A DNA stretch of 64,000 bases, taken from positions 124,001 to 188,000 of the forward strand of contig CAKSZY010000001.1 in assembly GCA_934526015.1 (NCBI GenBank), written 5' to 3'. Both the position numbers and the translations under genes were made by a program. Of this stretch, positions 54,706 to 64,000 are shown one piece after another. The notes under the pieces are model-generated. The model was given only the letters and a program-made list of their open reading frames with translations, ran no database searches and was not told the DNA's origin. Origin of the DNA: an uncultured Dokdonella sp. GTDB taxonomy: Bacteria; Pseudomonadota; Gammaproteobacteria; Xanthomonadales; Rhodanobacteraceae. Position 1 is the stretch's first letter. Each line of letters begins with the position of its first letter.

Positions 54706-55284
54706 TCAGCCGGCGAGACCGCCGAGCGAGCCCATGAACGGCCGGTAGTAGCGCAACTCGGCGATCGAATCGTGCACGTCGCTGAGTGCGGTATGGGCGG
54801 ATTCCTTGCTGAAGCCCTTGTGCACCTCGGGGGCCCAGCGACGGGCGAGCTCCTTGATCGTGGAGACGTCGAGATTGCGGTAATGGAAGAAGCGTTCCAG
54901 CCTCGGCATCAGCCGGTGCAGGAAACGGCGGTCCTGGCAGATCGAGTTGCCGCTCATCGGCGACTTGTTCGGCGGCACCCAGCCGACGAGGAACTCCACG
55001 GTCAGCGCCTCGGCCTCGGCGAGACCGACCCGCGATTCGATCACGCGCTTCCACAGTCCCGACTTGCGGTGCTGGGTGCGGTTCCACTCGTCCATCGCCA
55101 GCAGACGTTCCTCGGCATGGTGGATGGCGAACTCCGGCCCCTCGGCGAGCACGTTGAGCTCGCGGTCGGTGACCACCGTGGCGATTTCGAGAATCGAATC
55201 GTTGTCGGTGTCGAGCCCGGTCATTTCCAGGTCGATCCAGACCAGATGGTCCTCGCCCACGAACGGGGCACGTGCAGCCGGCAT
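54706..55284 (-). CDS. orn: Oligoribonuclease
   Basis: Orn degrades 2-5 base RNA fragments and finishes c-di-GMP breakdown by hydrolysing pGpG. The 192-residue DEDDh exonuclease has the motifs [40 protein letters not shown] and [20 protein letters not shown]. The length is normal. It supports the c-di-GMP enzymes elsewhere in the window (RpfG, GGDEF-EAL), although it is an essential housekeeping gene. sbcB starts about 115 bases away on the other strand. Confidence 0.96.
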   Translation of the reverse strand: MPAARAPFVGEDHLVWIDLEMTGLDTDNDSILEIATVVTDRELNVLAEGPEFAIHHAEERLLAMDEWNRTQHRKSGLWKRVIESRVGLAEAEALTVEFLVGWVPPNKSPMSGNSICQDRRFLHRLMPRLERFFHYRNLDVSTIKELARRWAPEVHKGFSKESAHTALSDVHDSIAELRYYRPFMGSLGGLAG

Positions 55285-55400
55285 GAAGTTCTCCAGGGCA
55301 AGGGATGCCGCCGATTATTGCGGGGCCATGACCCCGCGCCAAGCCTCGGCGGCCGGGGCGCGGTGTAGCATGCGGCACCGATCCCCTGTGCAACGGCCCG

Positions 55401-56831
55401 ATGTCCGCGACCACGCTGTTCTGGCACGACTACGAAACCACCGGCGCCGACCCGCGCCGTGACCGCATCGCCCAGTTCGCCGGCCTGCGCACCGATCTCG
55501 AGCTCCGCCCGGTCGGCGAACCGGTGATGGCGTACTGCAAGCCCGCGGCGGACATGCTGCCGCATCCCGATGCCTGCCTGATCACCGGCATCACCCCGCA
55601 GCAGATGGAACGCGACGGTCTCATCGAGGCCGAGTTTGCCGCCATCGTGCGCGACGAACTCGGCGCTCCCGGCACCTGCGGGGTCGGTTACAACTCGCTG
55701 CGCTTCGACGACGAGTTCACCCGCCACCTGCTCTACCGCAACTTCCACGATCCGTACGAACGCGAGTGGAAGGACGGCAATTCGCGCTGGGACCTCATCG
55801 ACCTCGTGCGCATGTGCCACGCGCTGCGCCCGCAGGGCATCGAATGGCCGCAGCGCGAGGATGGCACGCCGAGCTTCCGCCTCGAGGATCTCGCCCACGC
55901 CAACCGGCTCGGCCACGCGCGTGCCCACGACGCGTTGTCCGACGTGGAGGCGACCATCGACCTCGCCCGCCTCGTGCGCGAGCGCCAGCCGAAGCTGTTC
56001 GACTATTACTTCGCCCTGCGCCGCAAGCAGCGCGCCTTCGAACTGCTCGACGTCGCAAGGATGACGCCGGTCGTGCACGTTTCGGCGCGCTATCCGGCCA
56101 GCCGCGGTTGCCTGGCGGTGATCGTCCCGCTCGCCATGCATGCAACCAATGCCAACGCGGTGATCGCCTTCGACCTCGACGCCGATCCGACCCCGTTGAT
56201 CGAACTCGATGCCGAAGAGATCGCCGAGCGCGTGTTCGCCCGCCGCGAGGACCTGCCGGAAGGCATCGAACGCATTCCGCTGAAGCTCGTGCACGCGAAT
56301 CGCTCGCCGGCGCTCGCACCCCTCAACGTGCTGACGAACGTCGACACCGCCCGCATCGGCCTCGATCTCGAACGTGCGCAGACGCATCTGGCCCGGCTGC
56401 GCGGCGTCGAGGGACTCACCGCGCGCGTGCAGCGCGTGTTCGCCATCGAGCCTGCGGCGGCCACCCTGGATGCGGAACTGGCGCTCTATGCCGGCTTCAT
56501 CCCCGATGCCGACCGCCGCCTGCTGCGCGAGGTGCGCGGCGCCTCGCCGGAGCAGCTCGCCAGCGCGCCGCCGCGCTTCCGCGATCCACGCTATGCGGAA
56601 CTGCTGTTCCGCTACCGCGCCCGCAACTGGCCGCAGTCGCTTTCGCCGGACGAGGAGTCGCGCTGGGCCGACTTCCGCGACACCCGCCTGCATCACGAAA
56701 CGCCGCTGACCACGCTGACCCTGGAGCGCTACATCGAGACGATCCGCGAACGGCGCGGGTCGGCGACGCCGGCACAGCACGTGCTGCTCGATGCACTCGA
56801 GGCCTGGGGCCGGTCTCGATCCGCCGCCTGA
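55401..56831 (+). CDS. sbcB: Exodeoxyribonuclease I
   Basis: SbcB digests single-stranded DNA 3' to 5'. The 476-residue protein has the DnaQ-like exonuclease motifs FWHDYETTGADPRRDRIAQF, GYNSLRFDDEFTRHLLYRNF and the third motif HARAHDALSDVEATIDLARL. An SH3-like region and the C-terminal helical domain follow (NWPQSLSPDEESRWADFRDT). The length matches E. coli exonuclease I (475). It is the first gene of a same-strand run with the DUF2461 and MFS genes. Confidence 0.95.
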   Translation: MSATTLFWHDYETTGADPRRDRIAQFAGLRTDLELRPVGEPVMAYCKPAADMLPHPDACLITGITPQQMERDGLIEAEFAAIVRDELGAPGTCGVGYNSLRFDDEFTRHLLYRNFHDPYEREWKDGNSRWDLIDLVRMCHALRPQGIEWPQREDGTPSFRLEDLAHANRLGHARAHDALSDVEATIDLARLVRERQPKLFDYYFALRRKQRAFELLDVARMTPVVHVSARYPASRGCLAVIVPLAMHATNANAVIAFDLDADPTPLIELDAEEIAERVFARREDLPEGIERIPLKLVHANRSPALAPLNVLTNVDTARIGLDLERAQTHLARLRGVEGLTARVQRVFAIEPAAATLDAELALYAGFIPDADRRLLREVRGASPEQLASAPPRFRDPRYAELLFRYRARNWPQSLSPDEESRWADFRDTRLHHETPLTTLTLERYIETIRERRGSATPAQHVLLDALEAWGRSRSAA

Positions 56832-56843
56832 GAACCCTGCCCG

Positions 56844-57530
56844 ATGCCCACGCCCTGCTTCACTGCCGCCACGTTCCGCTTCCTGCGCGAACTGGCCGCC
56901 AACAACCGCCGTGACTGGTTCGCCGCGAACCGGTCGCGCTACGAGGAGGTCGTGCGCCAGCCGTTCCTGCGCCTGATCGCCGACCTGCAGGCGCCGTTGA
57001 CCCGGCTGAGCCCGCATTACCTCGCCGACCCGCGCCCGCAGGGCGGTTCGCTGTTCCGCGTCCATCGCGACACCCGCTATGCGCGCGACAAGTCGCCCTA
57101 CAAGAGCTGGGCCTCGGCGCGGCTGTTCCACGAGCGTGCCCGCAGCACCGAGTCGCCGTCGTTCTACATCCACATCGAGCCGGAGCACTGCTTCGTCGGC
57201 GGCGGGCTCTGGCATCCGCAGCCGGCGACCGTCAAGCGCGTCCGTGAATTCCTCGTCGACAACCCGGAAGCCTGGAAGAAGGCCACCCGTTCGAAGAAGT
57301 TCGTCGCCGGATTCGCCCTCGGCGGCGAGAGTCTCGTGCGTCCGCCGCGCGGCTTCGACGCCGCACACGAACTCATCGACGACCTCAAGCGCAAGGACTA
57401 CATCGCCACCTGCGACTTCCCGGAAACGCTCGCCACCTCGGCCGAGCTGATGCCGTTCCTCGTCGGGCGCCTCAACGGACTCGCGCCGATGATCGACTAC
57501 CTCTGCGCCGCCCTCGACCTCGAATTCTGA
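56844..57530 (+). CDS. DUF2461 family protein
   Basis: The 228-residue protein starts FTAATFRFLRELAANNRRDW and contains RVHRDTRYARDKSPYKSWAS and HIEPEHCFVGGGLWHPQPAT. It ends with the FPETLATSAELMPFL region, all typical of DUF2461 (TIGR02453). The family's function is unknown. It follows sbcB by 12 bases and precedes the MFS gene by 1 base, so the three are likely one transcript. Confidence 0.93.
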   Translation: MPTPCFTAATFRFLRELAANNRRDWFAANRSRYEEVVRQPFLRLIADLQAPLTRLSPHYLADPRPQGGSLFRVHRDTRYARDKSPYKSWASARLFHERARSTESPSFYIHIEPEHCFVGGGLWHPQPATVKRVREFLVDNPEAWKKATRSKKFVAGFALGGESLVRPPRGFDAAHELIDDLKRKDYIATCDFPETLATSAELMPFLVGRLNGLAPMIDYLCAALDLEF

Positions 57531-57531
57531 C

Positions 57532-58695
57532 GTGGCCGGCGCTGCCCCCATCCCGTTCGGCCGCCTCTCGGGTTTCTACCTCGCCTATTACGCGGCGCTC
57601 GGTGCCTTCACGCCGTTCTGGCCGCTGTTCCTGAAGGCACGCGGATTCGACGTGGCGGCAATCAGCGTGCTGATGAGCCTGTGGTACGCCACGCGGATCG
57701 TCGCCCCGACCACCTGGGGCTGGCTGGCCGGGCGCTCTGCGCAACCCGTGCGCTGGCTTCGCATCGGTTGCCTGCTGACCCTGCTCAGCTTTGTCGTGTT
57801 CCTCGTCCCGCTCGATTTCCTGCCGATGTTGGTCGCGATGTCGGCGTTCTGCTTCTTCTACAACGCGGTCATGCCGCAGTTCGAATCGCTGACGCTGTCC
57901 CACCTCGGCGGGCGCAGCGAGCAGTACGGCCGCGTGCGCGTGTGGGGGTCGATCGGCTTCATTGCCCTCGTCCTCCTGCTCGGCGTGCTGCTCGAATACA
58001 TTCCGGCGCTGTGGTTGCCGGCGCTGATGCTGCCGATCTACGGCGCCCTCCTCGCCAGCGCCTTCGCCAACGACTACGCCGCCGAAGCGAACGTTCCGGC
58101 CGCGGCCCGTTCGAGCGGATTCGGCGAGCGCCTGCGCCAGCCGGAAGTGATCGCCTTCTTCGTCGTCGCCCTGCTCATGCAGATGTCGTTCGGGCCGCAT
58201 TACACCTTCTTCTCGATCTATCTCGAGGAGCACGGCTACCGCGCTTCATCGCTCGGCATCTTCTGGGGCATCGGCGTCGCCACCGAGATCGCGATGTTCT
58301 TCGCCTCGGCGCGCCTGCTGCGCCGGTTTGGCGCCCCTGCCCTGCTCGGCGCCTCGCTGCTGGCGGCAAGCCTGCGCTGGACGATGACCGCGCTGTGGCC
58401 GCAGCAAGCCGTCCTCCTCGCCCTTGCCCAGGTGCTGCACGCACTCTGCTTCGCCGCCTTCTTCACCGCCTGCATGCAGTACCTCGCCGGGTTCTTCCCC
58501 GGCCGCAGCAATGGCCACGCCCAGGGCGTGTTCTACGGTTTTTCCTCCGGAGTCGGCGGCGTGCTCGGCGCGCTCTGCGCGGGGCTGGCCTGGGAGCATG
58601 GCGGCGGACGCCTGGCCTTCCTGCTCGCCGCGGCCATCGCCGTGGCGGCGACCGTCATCGCCTTCATCTGGCTGCGGCCACGACGGGTTGCCTGA
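57532..58695 (+). CDS. MFS transporter (HcaT/phenylpropionate-permease-like)
   Basis: The 387-residue protein has about 12 membrane helices in two halves. Its opening is RLSGFYLAYYAALGAFTPFW, and the second cytoplasmic loop is YGRVRVWGSIGFIALVLLLG; both resemble the HcaT/LacY-like subgroup. Start is GTG 57532, one base after the DUF2461 stop. The substrate is unknown; the HcaT name comes from overall resemblance only. Confidence 0.88.
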   Translation: MAGAAPIPFGRLSGFYLAYYAALGAFTPFWPLFLKARGFDVAAISVLMSLWYATRIVAPTTWGWLAGRSAQPVRWLRIGCLLTLLSFVVFLVPLDFLPMLVAMSAFCFFYNAVMPQFESLTLSHLGGRSEQYGRVRVWGSIGFIALVLLLGVLLEYIPALWLPALMLPIYGALLASAFANDYAAEANVPAAARSSGFGERLRQPEVIAFFVVALLMQMSFGPHYTFFSIYLEEHGYRASSLGIFWGIGVATEIAMFFASARLLRRFGAPALLGASLLAASLRWTMTALWPQQAVLLALAQVLHALCFAAFFTACMQYLAGFFPGRSNGHAQGVFYGFSSGVGGVLGALCAGLAWEHGGGRLAFLLAAAIAVAATVIAFIWLRPRRVA

Positions 58696-58757
58696 GGCCG
58701 CGCCATCGTCCCCGCGCGCCCCACCGCCCCCGTGCAAGCACCCGCGACGACGGCGGC

Positions 58758-59750
58758 TCAGGCCTCGTCGAAGGTGAATGCCATCACGTCGCGGATGTCG
58801 TCGGTGCCGGCCAGGCACATCAGCAGGCGCTCGATGCCGAGGGCGACTCCGGCGCACGCCGGCAGGCCGCGCTGGAGGGCATCCAGCAGGGCCTCGTCGA
58901 TCGGCGGTTCAACCTGGCCACGCGCCCGCCGCCGCTCGAGATCGCGCTCGAAACGCGTGCGCTGTTCGACCGCGTCGGTCAGCTCGTGATAGCCGTTGGC
59001 CAGTTCATGCACGCCAAGGTAAAGCTCGAAACGCTCGGCGACCGGCGGATCGCCGGGCCGGATCCGCGCCAGTGCGCACTGCGAGGCCGGCCAGTCGTGG
59101 ACGACGGTGATGCGTCCAGGCGGGAAGCCGGGCTGGATGCGGTGGGTGAACAGCAGGTCGAGCCAGTCGTCGCGCTGCAGGCCGGTCGGGTCGATGCGGG
59201 TTCCGGCGAGCGCCGAGCGCAGCTCTTCGATCGGCGCTCGCAGCGGGTCCGGCAGGAGACTGGACTTGAAGAGTTCCTCATAGGACATTGACAAAACAGG
59301 ATATTCCTTTCCCGCAAGCGCGCCCGCCGCGCGCACCAGCTCGATCGTTTCCGCGGCCAGGCGATGGTGGTCCCAACCGACCCGGTACCACTCCAGCATG
59401 GTGAACTCCGGGTTGTGGCGCCGGCCCGCCTCGCCGTTGCGGAACACCCGGCCAAGTTCGTAGCAGTCGCCGAGTCCGGCGGCGAGCAGCCGCTTGAGGG
59501 CGTATTCCGGCGAGGTCCGCAACCAGCGCCCGGCCGGCCCGGCCGCCGCCTGCCCCTTGAAGTGGGCGGCAAAGCTCTCGATGTTGGGTTCGGTATTGCC
59601 GGCGCGCGAGAGGATCGGGGTCTCGACTTCGAGGACGCCGCGTTGGGCGAAGAATCCGCGGATGCAGGCGTGAAGTTCGGCGCGCAGCCGCACGGCCGGA
59701 AATCTGCGGTTCATGGCCGCCACGGAAGGGGCGCCGGGATTTCTGGCCAT
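58758..59750 (-). CDS. epmA: Elongation factor P-(R)-beta-lysine ligase
   Basis: EpmA is a class II lysyl-tRNA synthetase paralogue that attaches beta-lysine to EF-P. The 330-residue protein (E. coli: 325) lacks the anticodon-binding domain and has the class II motifs [40 protein letters not shown] and GVALGIERLLMCLAGTDDI. The window also has full-length lysS, so this is not the tRNA synthetase. ATG 59750 is used; ATG 59714 is an alternative. Its start abuts the OxyR-like site shared with ahpC. Confidence 0.93.
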   Translation of the reverse strand: MARNPGAPSVAAMNRRFPAVRLRAELHACIRGFFAQRGVLEVETPILSRAGNTEPNIESFAAHFKGQAAAGPAGRWLRTSPEYALKRLLAAGLGDCYELGRVFRNGEAGRRHNPEFTMLEWYRVGWDHHRLAAETIELVRAAGALAGKEYPVLSMSYEELFKSSLLPDPLRAPIEELRSALAGTRIDPTGLQRDDWLDLLFTHRIQPGFPPGRITVVHDWPASQCALARIRPGDPPVAERFELYLGVHELANGYHELTDAVEQRTRFERDLERRRARGQVEPPIDEALLDALQRGLPACAGVALGIERLLMCLAGTDDIRDVMAFTFDEA

Positions 59751-59753
59751 ACG

Positions 59754-59790
59754 ATAGCTTTCATCTATCAAAAGAATCCCATCAATCGAT
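59754..59790 (+). promoter_or_regulatory. OxyR-type binding site upstream of ahpC
   Basis: ATAG-CTTTCAT-CTAT (59754-59768) matches the OxyR half-motif ATAGNTNNNANCTAT at every fixed position. Seven bases later comes a degenerate second half (ATCC-CATCAAT-CGAT, 59776-59790). The N7 spacing between halves is canonical. The site lies between the divergent epmA and ahpC starts, about 75 bases from ahpC. TACCAT near 59814-59819 could be the ahpC -10. Peroxide induction of ahpCF by OxyR is inferred. Confidence 0.78.
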
Positions 59791-59864
59791 TTTACCAACG
59801 TCGGCCCGATCTCTACCATGCCGGTCCGACAACGCCTCCACCTCAACCCACCAAGGAACCACCG

Positions 59865-60428
59865 ATGTCCCTGATCAATACCGCGGTCAAGCCGTTCAAG
59901 ACCCAGGCTTTCCACAACGGCAAGTTCGTCGAAGTTTCCGACGCCAGCCTGAAGGGCAAGTGGTCGGTCGTCATCTTCATGCCGGCAGCCTTCACCTTCA
60001 ACTGCCCGACCGAAGTCGAGGACGCGGCGAAGCATTACGCCGAGTTCCAGAAGGCCAATGCCGAGGTCTACATCGTCACCACCGACACGCACTTCTCGCA
60101 CAAGGTGTGGCACGAGACCTCGCAGGCGGTCGGCCAGGCGAAGTTCCCGCTCGTCGGCGACCCGACCCACCAGCTCACCCGCGCCTTCGACGTGCACATC
60201 GACGAGGAAGGTCTGGCCCTGCGCGGCACCTTCATCATCAATCCGGACGGCATCATCAAGACCCTCGAGATCCACGACAACGCGATCGCGCGCGACGTGA
60301 CCGAGACGCTGCGCAAGCTCAAGGCCGCGCAGTACATCGCCGCCCATCCGGGCGAAGTCTGCCCGGCCAAGTGGAAGGAAGGCGAGAAGACGCTGAAGCC
60401 GTCGCTCGACCTCGTCGGCAAGATCTGA
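59865..60428 (+). CDS. ahpC: Alkyl hydroperoxide reductase subunit C (peroxiredoxin)
   Basis: AhpC reduces hydrogen peroxide and organic peroxides. The 187-residue typical 2-Cys peroxiredoxin has peroxidatic Cys47 (MPAAFTFNCPTEVED) and resolving Cys166 (HPGEVCPAKWKEG). ATG 59865 has AAGGAACC upstream. The electron donor AhpF is encoded 153 bases downstream. Regulation by OxyR through the upstream site is likely. Confidence 0.96.
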   Translation: MSLINTAVKPFKTQAFHNGKFVEVSDASLKGKWSVVIFMPAAFTFNCPTEVEDAAKHYAEFQKANAEVYIVTTDTHFSHKVWHETSQAVGQAKFPLVGDPTHQLTRAFDVHIDEEGLALRGTFIINPDGIIKTLEIHDNAIARDVTETLRKLKAAQYIAAHPGEVCPAKWKEGEKTLKPSLDLVGKI

Positions 60429-60581
60429 TCTCCCGCTTCGATCCCCGCAGCCAGCCATCGCCAGCCACGGGGATCCACCGAAACGGATCGGCTGCTCCCG
60501 CCGATCCGCCCGCGGCACTCCGGCGCACTCTCCCGTCGGGGTGCCGCCCCTCTTCCCCTCCCTTGCACGGATACCGAGACC

Positions 60582-62165
60582 ATGCTCGATCAGGACCTCA
60601 AGGCACAGCTCGCCGCCTACCTCGAACGCGTGACCCAGCCGATCGAGATCGCCGCCGCCTTCGACGGCAGCGAGAAGTCGACCGAGATGCAGTCACTGCT
60701 GCAGGACCTGGTTTCGCTGTCCGACAAGATCAGCCTCGTCGAGCGTCCTGAAGACGGGGTGCGCACGCCCTCGTTCACCATCGGACGTCCGGACGGCAGC
60801 GTGCATCTGCGCTTTGCCGGCATCCCGATGGGCCACGAGTTCACCTCGCTGGTGCTTGCCCTGCTCCAGGTCGGCGGCCATCCGTCCAAGGAAGCCGAAG
60901 ACCTGCTGGAGCAGGTGCGCAACCTCGACGGCGATTTCGTTTTCGAGACCTATTACTCACTGTCGTGCCAGAACTGCCCGGACGTCGTGCAGGCGCTCAA
61001 TCTCATGGCGGTGCTCAATCCGCGCATCCGTCACGTCGCCATCGACGGCGCGCTGTTCCAGGAAGAGGTCGAGACGCGCCAGATCATGTCGGTGCCGACC
61101 GTCTTCCTCAACGGCGAACGCTTCGGCCAGGGCCGCATGGAACTCGCCGAGATCGTCAGCAAGATCGATACCGGCGCGGCCAAGCGCGCAGCCGAGAAGA
61201 TCGCCGCCAAGCCGGCCTTCGACGTGCTCGTCGTCGGCGGTGGTCCGGCCGGTGCCGCTGCGGCGATCTATGCCGCCCGCAAGGGCATCGTCACCGGCGT
61301 CGTCGCCGAGCGTTTCGGTGGCCAGGTGCTCGACACCATGGCCATCGAGAACTTCATCTCGGTCCCGGCAACCGAAGGCCCGAAGCTCGCCGCCCAGCTC
61401 GAACAGCACGTGCGCGAGTACGAAGTCGACATCATGAACCTGCAGCGCGCGCAGAAGCTCGTCGCCGGCGGCGACCTCATCGAGGTCCAACTCGAAAGCG
61501 GTGCCTCGCTGCAGGCGCGTGCCGTGGTGCTGTCGACCGGCGCACGCTGGCGGCAGATGAACGTGCCCGGCGAGAACGAGTACCGCAACAAGGGCGTCGC
61601 GTACTGTCCGCATTGCGACGGTCCGTTGTTCAAGGGCAAGCGCGTCGCCGTGATCGGCGGCGGCAACTCCGGCGTCGAAGCCGCGATCGACCTCGCCGGC
61701 ATCGTCAGCCATGTAACCCTGATCGAGTTCGACCATCAGCTGCGTGCCGATGAGGTCCTGCAGCGCAAGCTGCGCAGCCTGCCGAATGTCCGGATCATCG
61801 TCTCGGCGCAGACCAGCGAAGTGCTCGGTGACGGCCAGCGCGTCAACGGCCTCGTCTACAAGGATCGCCCGAGCGGCGAGGAACATCGCCTCGAACTCGA
61901 GGGCATCTTCGTGCAGATCGGTCTGCTGCCGAACACCGAATGGTTGAAGGGCACGCTCGCGCTCTCCAGCCGCGGCGAGATCGAAGTGAACGAGCGTGGC
62001 GAGACCTCGATCCCCGGCGTGTTTGCCGCCGGCGACTGCACCACGGTGCCGTACAAGCAGATCGTCATCGCCATGGGCGAAGGCTCGAAGGCCGCGCTGA
62101 GCGCCTTCGACCACCTGATCCGCACTTCGGCACCGGCGCAGGATGCGACGCGCGCGGCGGCGTAA
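60582..62165 (+). CDS. ahpF: Alkyl hydroperoxide reductase subunit F
   Basis: AhpF passes electrons from NADH to AhpC. The 527-residue flavoprotein has an N-terminal double thioredoxin-fold domain with CQNC (Cys129/Cys132, the Salmonella numbering). The FAD motif is [20 protein letters not shown], the redox CPHC is at 342-345 ([20 protein letters not shown]), and the second nucleotide motif [16 protein letters not shown] follows. The C-terminal FAD ribityl segment is [20 protein letters not shown]. All active cysteines are intact. It follows ahpC; the 153-base gap holds no gene. Confidence 0.96.
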   Translation: MLDQDLKAQLAAYLERVTQPIEIAAAFDGSEKSTEMQSLLQDLVSLSDKISLVERPEDGVRTPSFTIGRPDGSVHLRFAGIPMGHEFTSLVLALLQVGGHPSKEAEDLLEQVRNLDGDFVFETYYSLSCQNCPDVVQALNLMAVLNPRIRHVAIDGALFQEEVETRQIMSVPTVFLNGERFGQGRMELAEIVSKIDTGAAKRAAEKIAAKPAFDVLVVGGGPAGAAAAIYAARKGIVTGVVAERFGGQVLDTMAIENFISVPATEGPKLAAQLEQHVREYEVDIMNLQRAQKLVAGGDLIEVQLESGASLQARAVVLSTGARWRQMNVPGENEYRNKGVAYCPHCDGPLFKGKRVAVIGGGNSGVEAAIDLAGIVSHVTLIEFDHQLRADEVLQRKLRSLPNVRIIVSAQTSEVLGDGQRVNGLVYKDRPSGEEHRLELEGIFVQIGLLPNTEWLKGTLALSSRGEIEVNERGETSIPGVFAAGDCTTVPYKQIVIAMGEGSKAALSAFDHLIRTSAPAQDATRAAA

Positions 62166-62777
62166 GTCTCCCGTCGAAGGCCCGGGCCCAGAGCCTTGGC
62201 GTTGATTCTTCGCTCTCATTGGGTGGTGTTTTCTCGAGGTTCCGCTCGCCTCGGCGACTCCCATCACCGTCATCCCGGCGAAGGCCTGGATCCAGTTCCT
62301 TGCCTTGGTTCTTTGCTCTTTCTTGGTGATGTTGTCTCGAGGTTCCGCTCGCCTCAGCGGCGAGCGCCCTACTTTCCTTTGCTTGCCCAAAGGAAAGTAG
62401 GCAAAGGAAAGGGCGCCCCGGCATCCGCGCCAATCGGACTGCGTCCGATCGGTCCCCTGCGGTACTCGCCGCCCACCGGCCGGCGAACAACTCGGCCATC
62501 CATGGCCTCAAACAGTTCGCCTTTCCCCGGCGGCCGGCTCCCCTCCTCGGCGCTACTGCAGGGGAGGGAACGTCAAGAGCGAAGCCAGAGCCAAAGACAC
62601 AGCAGAGCCGAAGCTGGGCTTGAAGCCAGAGAAACAGCCGGAGTGCGTGCGTCATTCTTTTCCGTTCGTCCTGAGGTATCGAAGGATGAACGGCACTCTC
62701 GAGCCAACGCCACGGAACAGGTACCGCGCAACCACCGCCGTTCGACACGGATCTGTACGACCCGTGCAGTCCGAGCC
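62166..62777. repeat. Repeat-rich intergenic region
   Basis: Over 600 bases without a supported gene. A unit ending TCTCGAGGTTCCGCTCGCCT occurs at 62232 and 62335 (period 103), each preceded by similar T-rich sequence with TTCGCTCT / TTTGCTCT. GTCATCCCGGCGAAGGC near 62270 is the widespread extragenic palindrome type. CTACTTTCCTTTG...CAAAGGAAAGTAGG (62369-62402) forms a long hairpin. Translation gives strings of the SSRRRPGSS type often misannotated as hypothetical proteins. It separates ahpF from a decayed toxin-antitoxin locus. Confidence 0.65.
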
Positions 62778-63281
62778 ATGAAAACGCAGCCAAAGCCAGG
62801 CCGAAAGGGCGCCGAGGAAGCGCGGCAGCAACCCGCGATCCTTGCCGACACCGTGCCGGGCGCACGACCATCATCACCCGGCATGGTCGCGCGGTCGCGG
62901 CCGTGGTGCCTGTCGCCGATGCCAGGGCCAGCCAACCCGTATCGCTGCAATCGCTGTCCGGCACCGGTCGTGGCCTGTGGGGTCGCGACAGCAGCAAGAC
63001 CTTGCGCAAGGACTAAGGTCACCCTGGCCGAAGTACTCACCGGCCCGCTCAAGGCCGGCGAAGAAGCACTGGCCAAGCGCTACCGGGCGGCTCTGGAAGC
63101 ATGGCAGGTCGTGGATTTCACCTGCGACATCGCCGAAAGCGCAGCCCGCCTGCGCGGCAAGTGCGGGCTGAAACTGCCCGATGCCATTCAAGTGGCGAGC
63201 GCATTGGCGATCAACGCCGATGCGCTGGTGACACATGACCGCGACTTCCCGAAAGTGCGCGGATTGCGCGTGCTCGCATAG
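62778..63281 (+). pseudogene. Decayed Phd/YefM-PIN toxin-antitoxin locus
   Basis: ATG 62778 begins a Phd/YefM-like antitoxin (KTQPKPGRKGAEEARQQPAI), but the frame is lost near 62855. The true continuation is in another frame, with RTTIITRHGRAVAAVVPV and LSGTGRGLWGRDSS, ending at TAA 63014-63016. Directly after it, in the first frame, comes the C-terminal two thirds of a PIN toxin: VTLAEVLTGPLKAGEEALAK, GLKLPDAIQVASALAINADA and LVTHDRDFPKVRGLRVLA. The toxin's N-terminus with its first catalytic Asp and its start is missing. So the antitoxin has a frameshift and the toxin a 5' deletion; the system is inactive. Confidence 0.82.
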
Positions 63282-63296
63282 ACCCGACCCTCAGGC

Positions 63297-64000
<704 letters not shown>

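Noticed and set aside
58758..59750. Second lysyl-tRNA synthetase
   Set aside because: It lacks the N-terminal anticodon-binding domain and has EpmA length; full lysS is present at 14.7 kb.
62196..62777. Long + strand frame through the repeat region
   Set aside because: Its translation is the SSRRRPGSS-type string of extragenic repeats that is commonly misannotated as protein.

Overview
The window is GC-rich chromosomal DNA (third codon positions almost always G or C) from a gammaproteobacterium of the Xanthomonadales/Lysobacterales type. The main evidence is a recognisable rpf (regulation of pathogenicity factors / DSF quorum-sensing) region around 7.0-31.0 kb: carA-carB-greA-rpfE-recJ, an rpfD-like LytTR gene, prfB, lysS, rpfG, rpfC, convergent rpfF, rpfB, acnA (rpfA) and acnB. 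No tRNA, rRNA, CRISPR array or insertion sequence was seen.

Layout. 0-1.4 kb: a secreted trypsin-like protease cut by the left edge and a 2-oxoglutarate oxygenase. 1.6-9.7 kb: a tightly packed + strand run, carA, a small exported protein, carB, greA, rpfE, recJ, with overlapping stops and starts and one good sigma70 promoter before carA. 9.8-12.3 kb: a PQQ-type sugar dehydrogenase lipoprotein and an acyltransferase gene broken by one in-frame TGA. 12.4-17.5 kb: LytTR regulator, prfB with the classic programmed frameshift, lysS, rpfG. 17.5-23.6 kb: rpfC, rpfF, a PilZ gene and rpfB. 23.6-31.0 kb: aconitases A and B flanking two toxin-antitoxin loci.

31-39.6 kb: a PilJ-like periplasmic protein, a di-haem peroxidase, a TPM-domain membrane protein, a GAF-GAF-GGDEF-EAL protein, an interrupted PagL-type lipid A deacylase gene, pirin and a small array of palindromic repeats. 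39.6-42.4 kb: serA divergent from a D-2-hydroxyglutarate dehydrogenase-type flavoprotein. 42.4-48.8 kb: RND efflux pump and adaptor, divergent TetR repressor with a palindromic operator, and an alcohol dehydrogenase-like oxidoreductase. 49-54 kb: a ColRS/PmrAB-like two-component system divergent from three lipid-glycosylation genes (ArnT-like, GT2, LAB-N). 54-58.7 kb: FMN reductase, orn, sbcB, a DUF2461 protein and an MFS transporter. 58.7-62.2 kb: epmA divergent from ahpC-ahpF with an OxyR-like site between them. 62.2-64 kb: repeat-rich spacer, a decayed toxin-antitoxin locus and the 3' end of ligA.

The genes suggest a DSF/c-di-GMP signalling unit: RpfF makes the signal, RpfB activates or recycles fatty acids, RpfC senses, RpfG (HD-GYP) hydrolyses c-di-GMP, and a PilZ protein encoded between rpfF and rpfB may read the nucleotide. 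The GGDEF-EAL protein and Orn add to c-di-GMP turnover. A second theme is the envelope: ColRS-like sensing with lipid glycosylation, efflux, and a broken PagL. Two genes (acyltransferase and pagL) carry single in-frame TGA codons, which may be real inactivation or sequence error.
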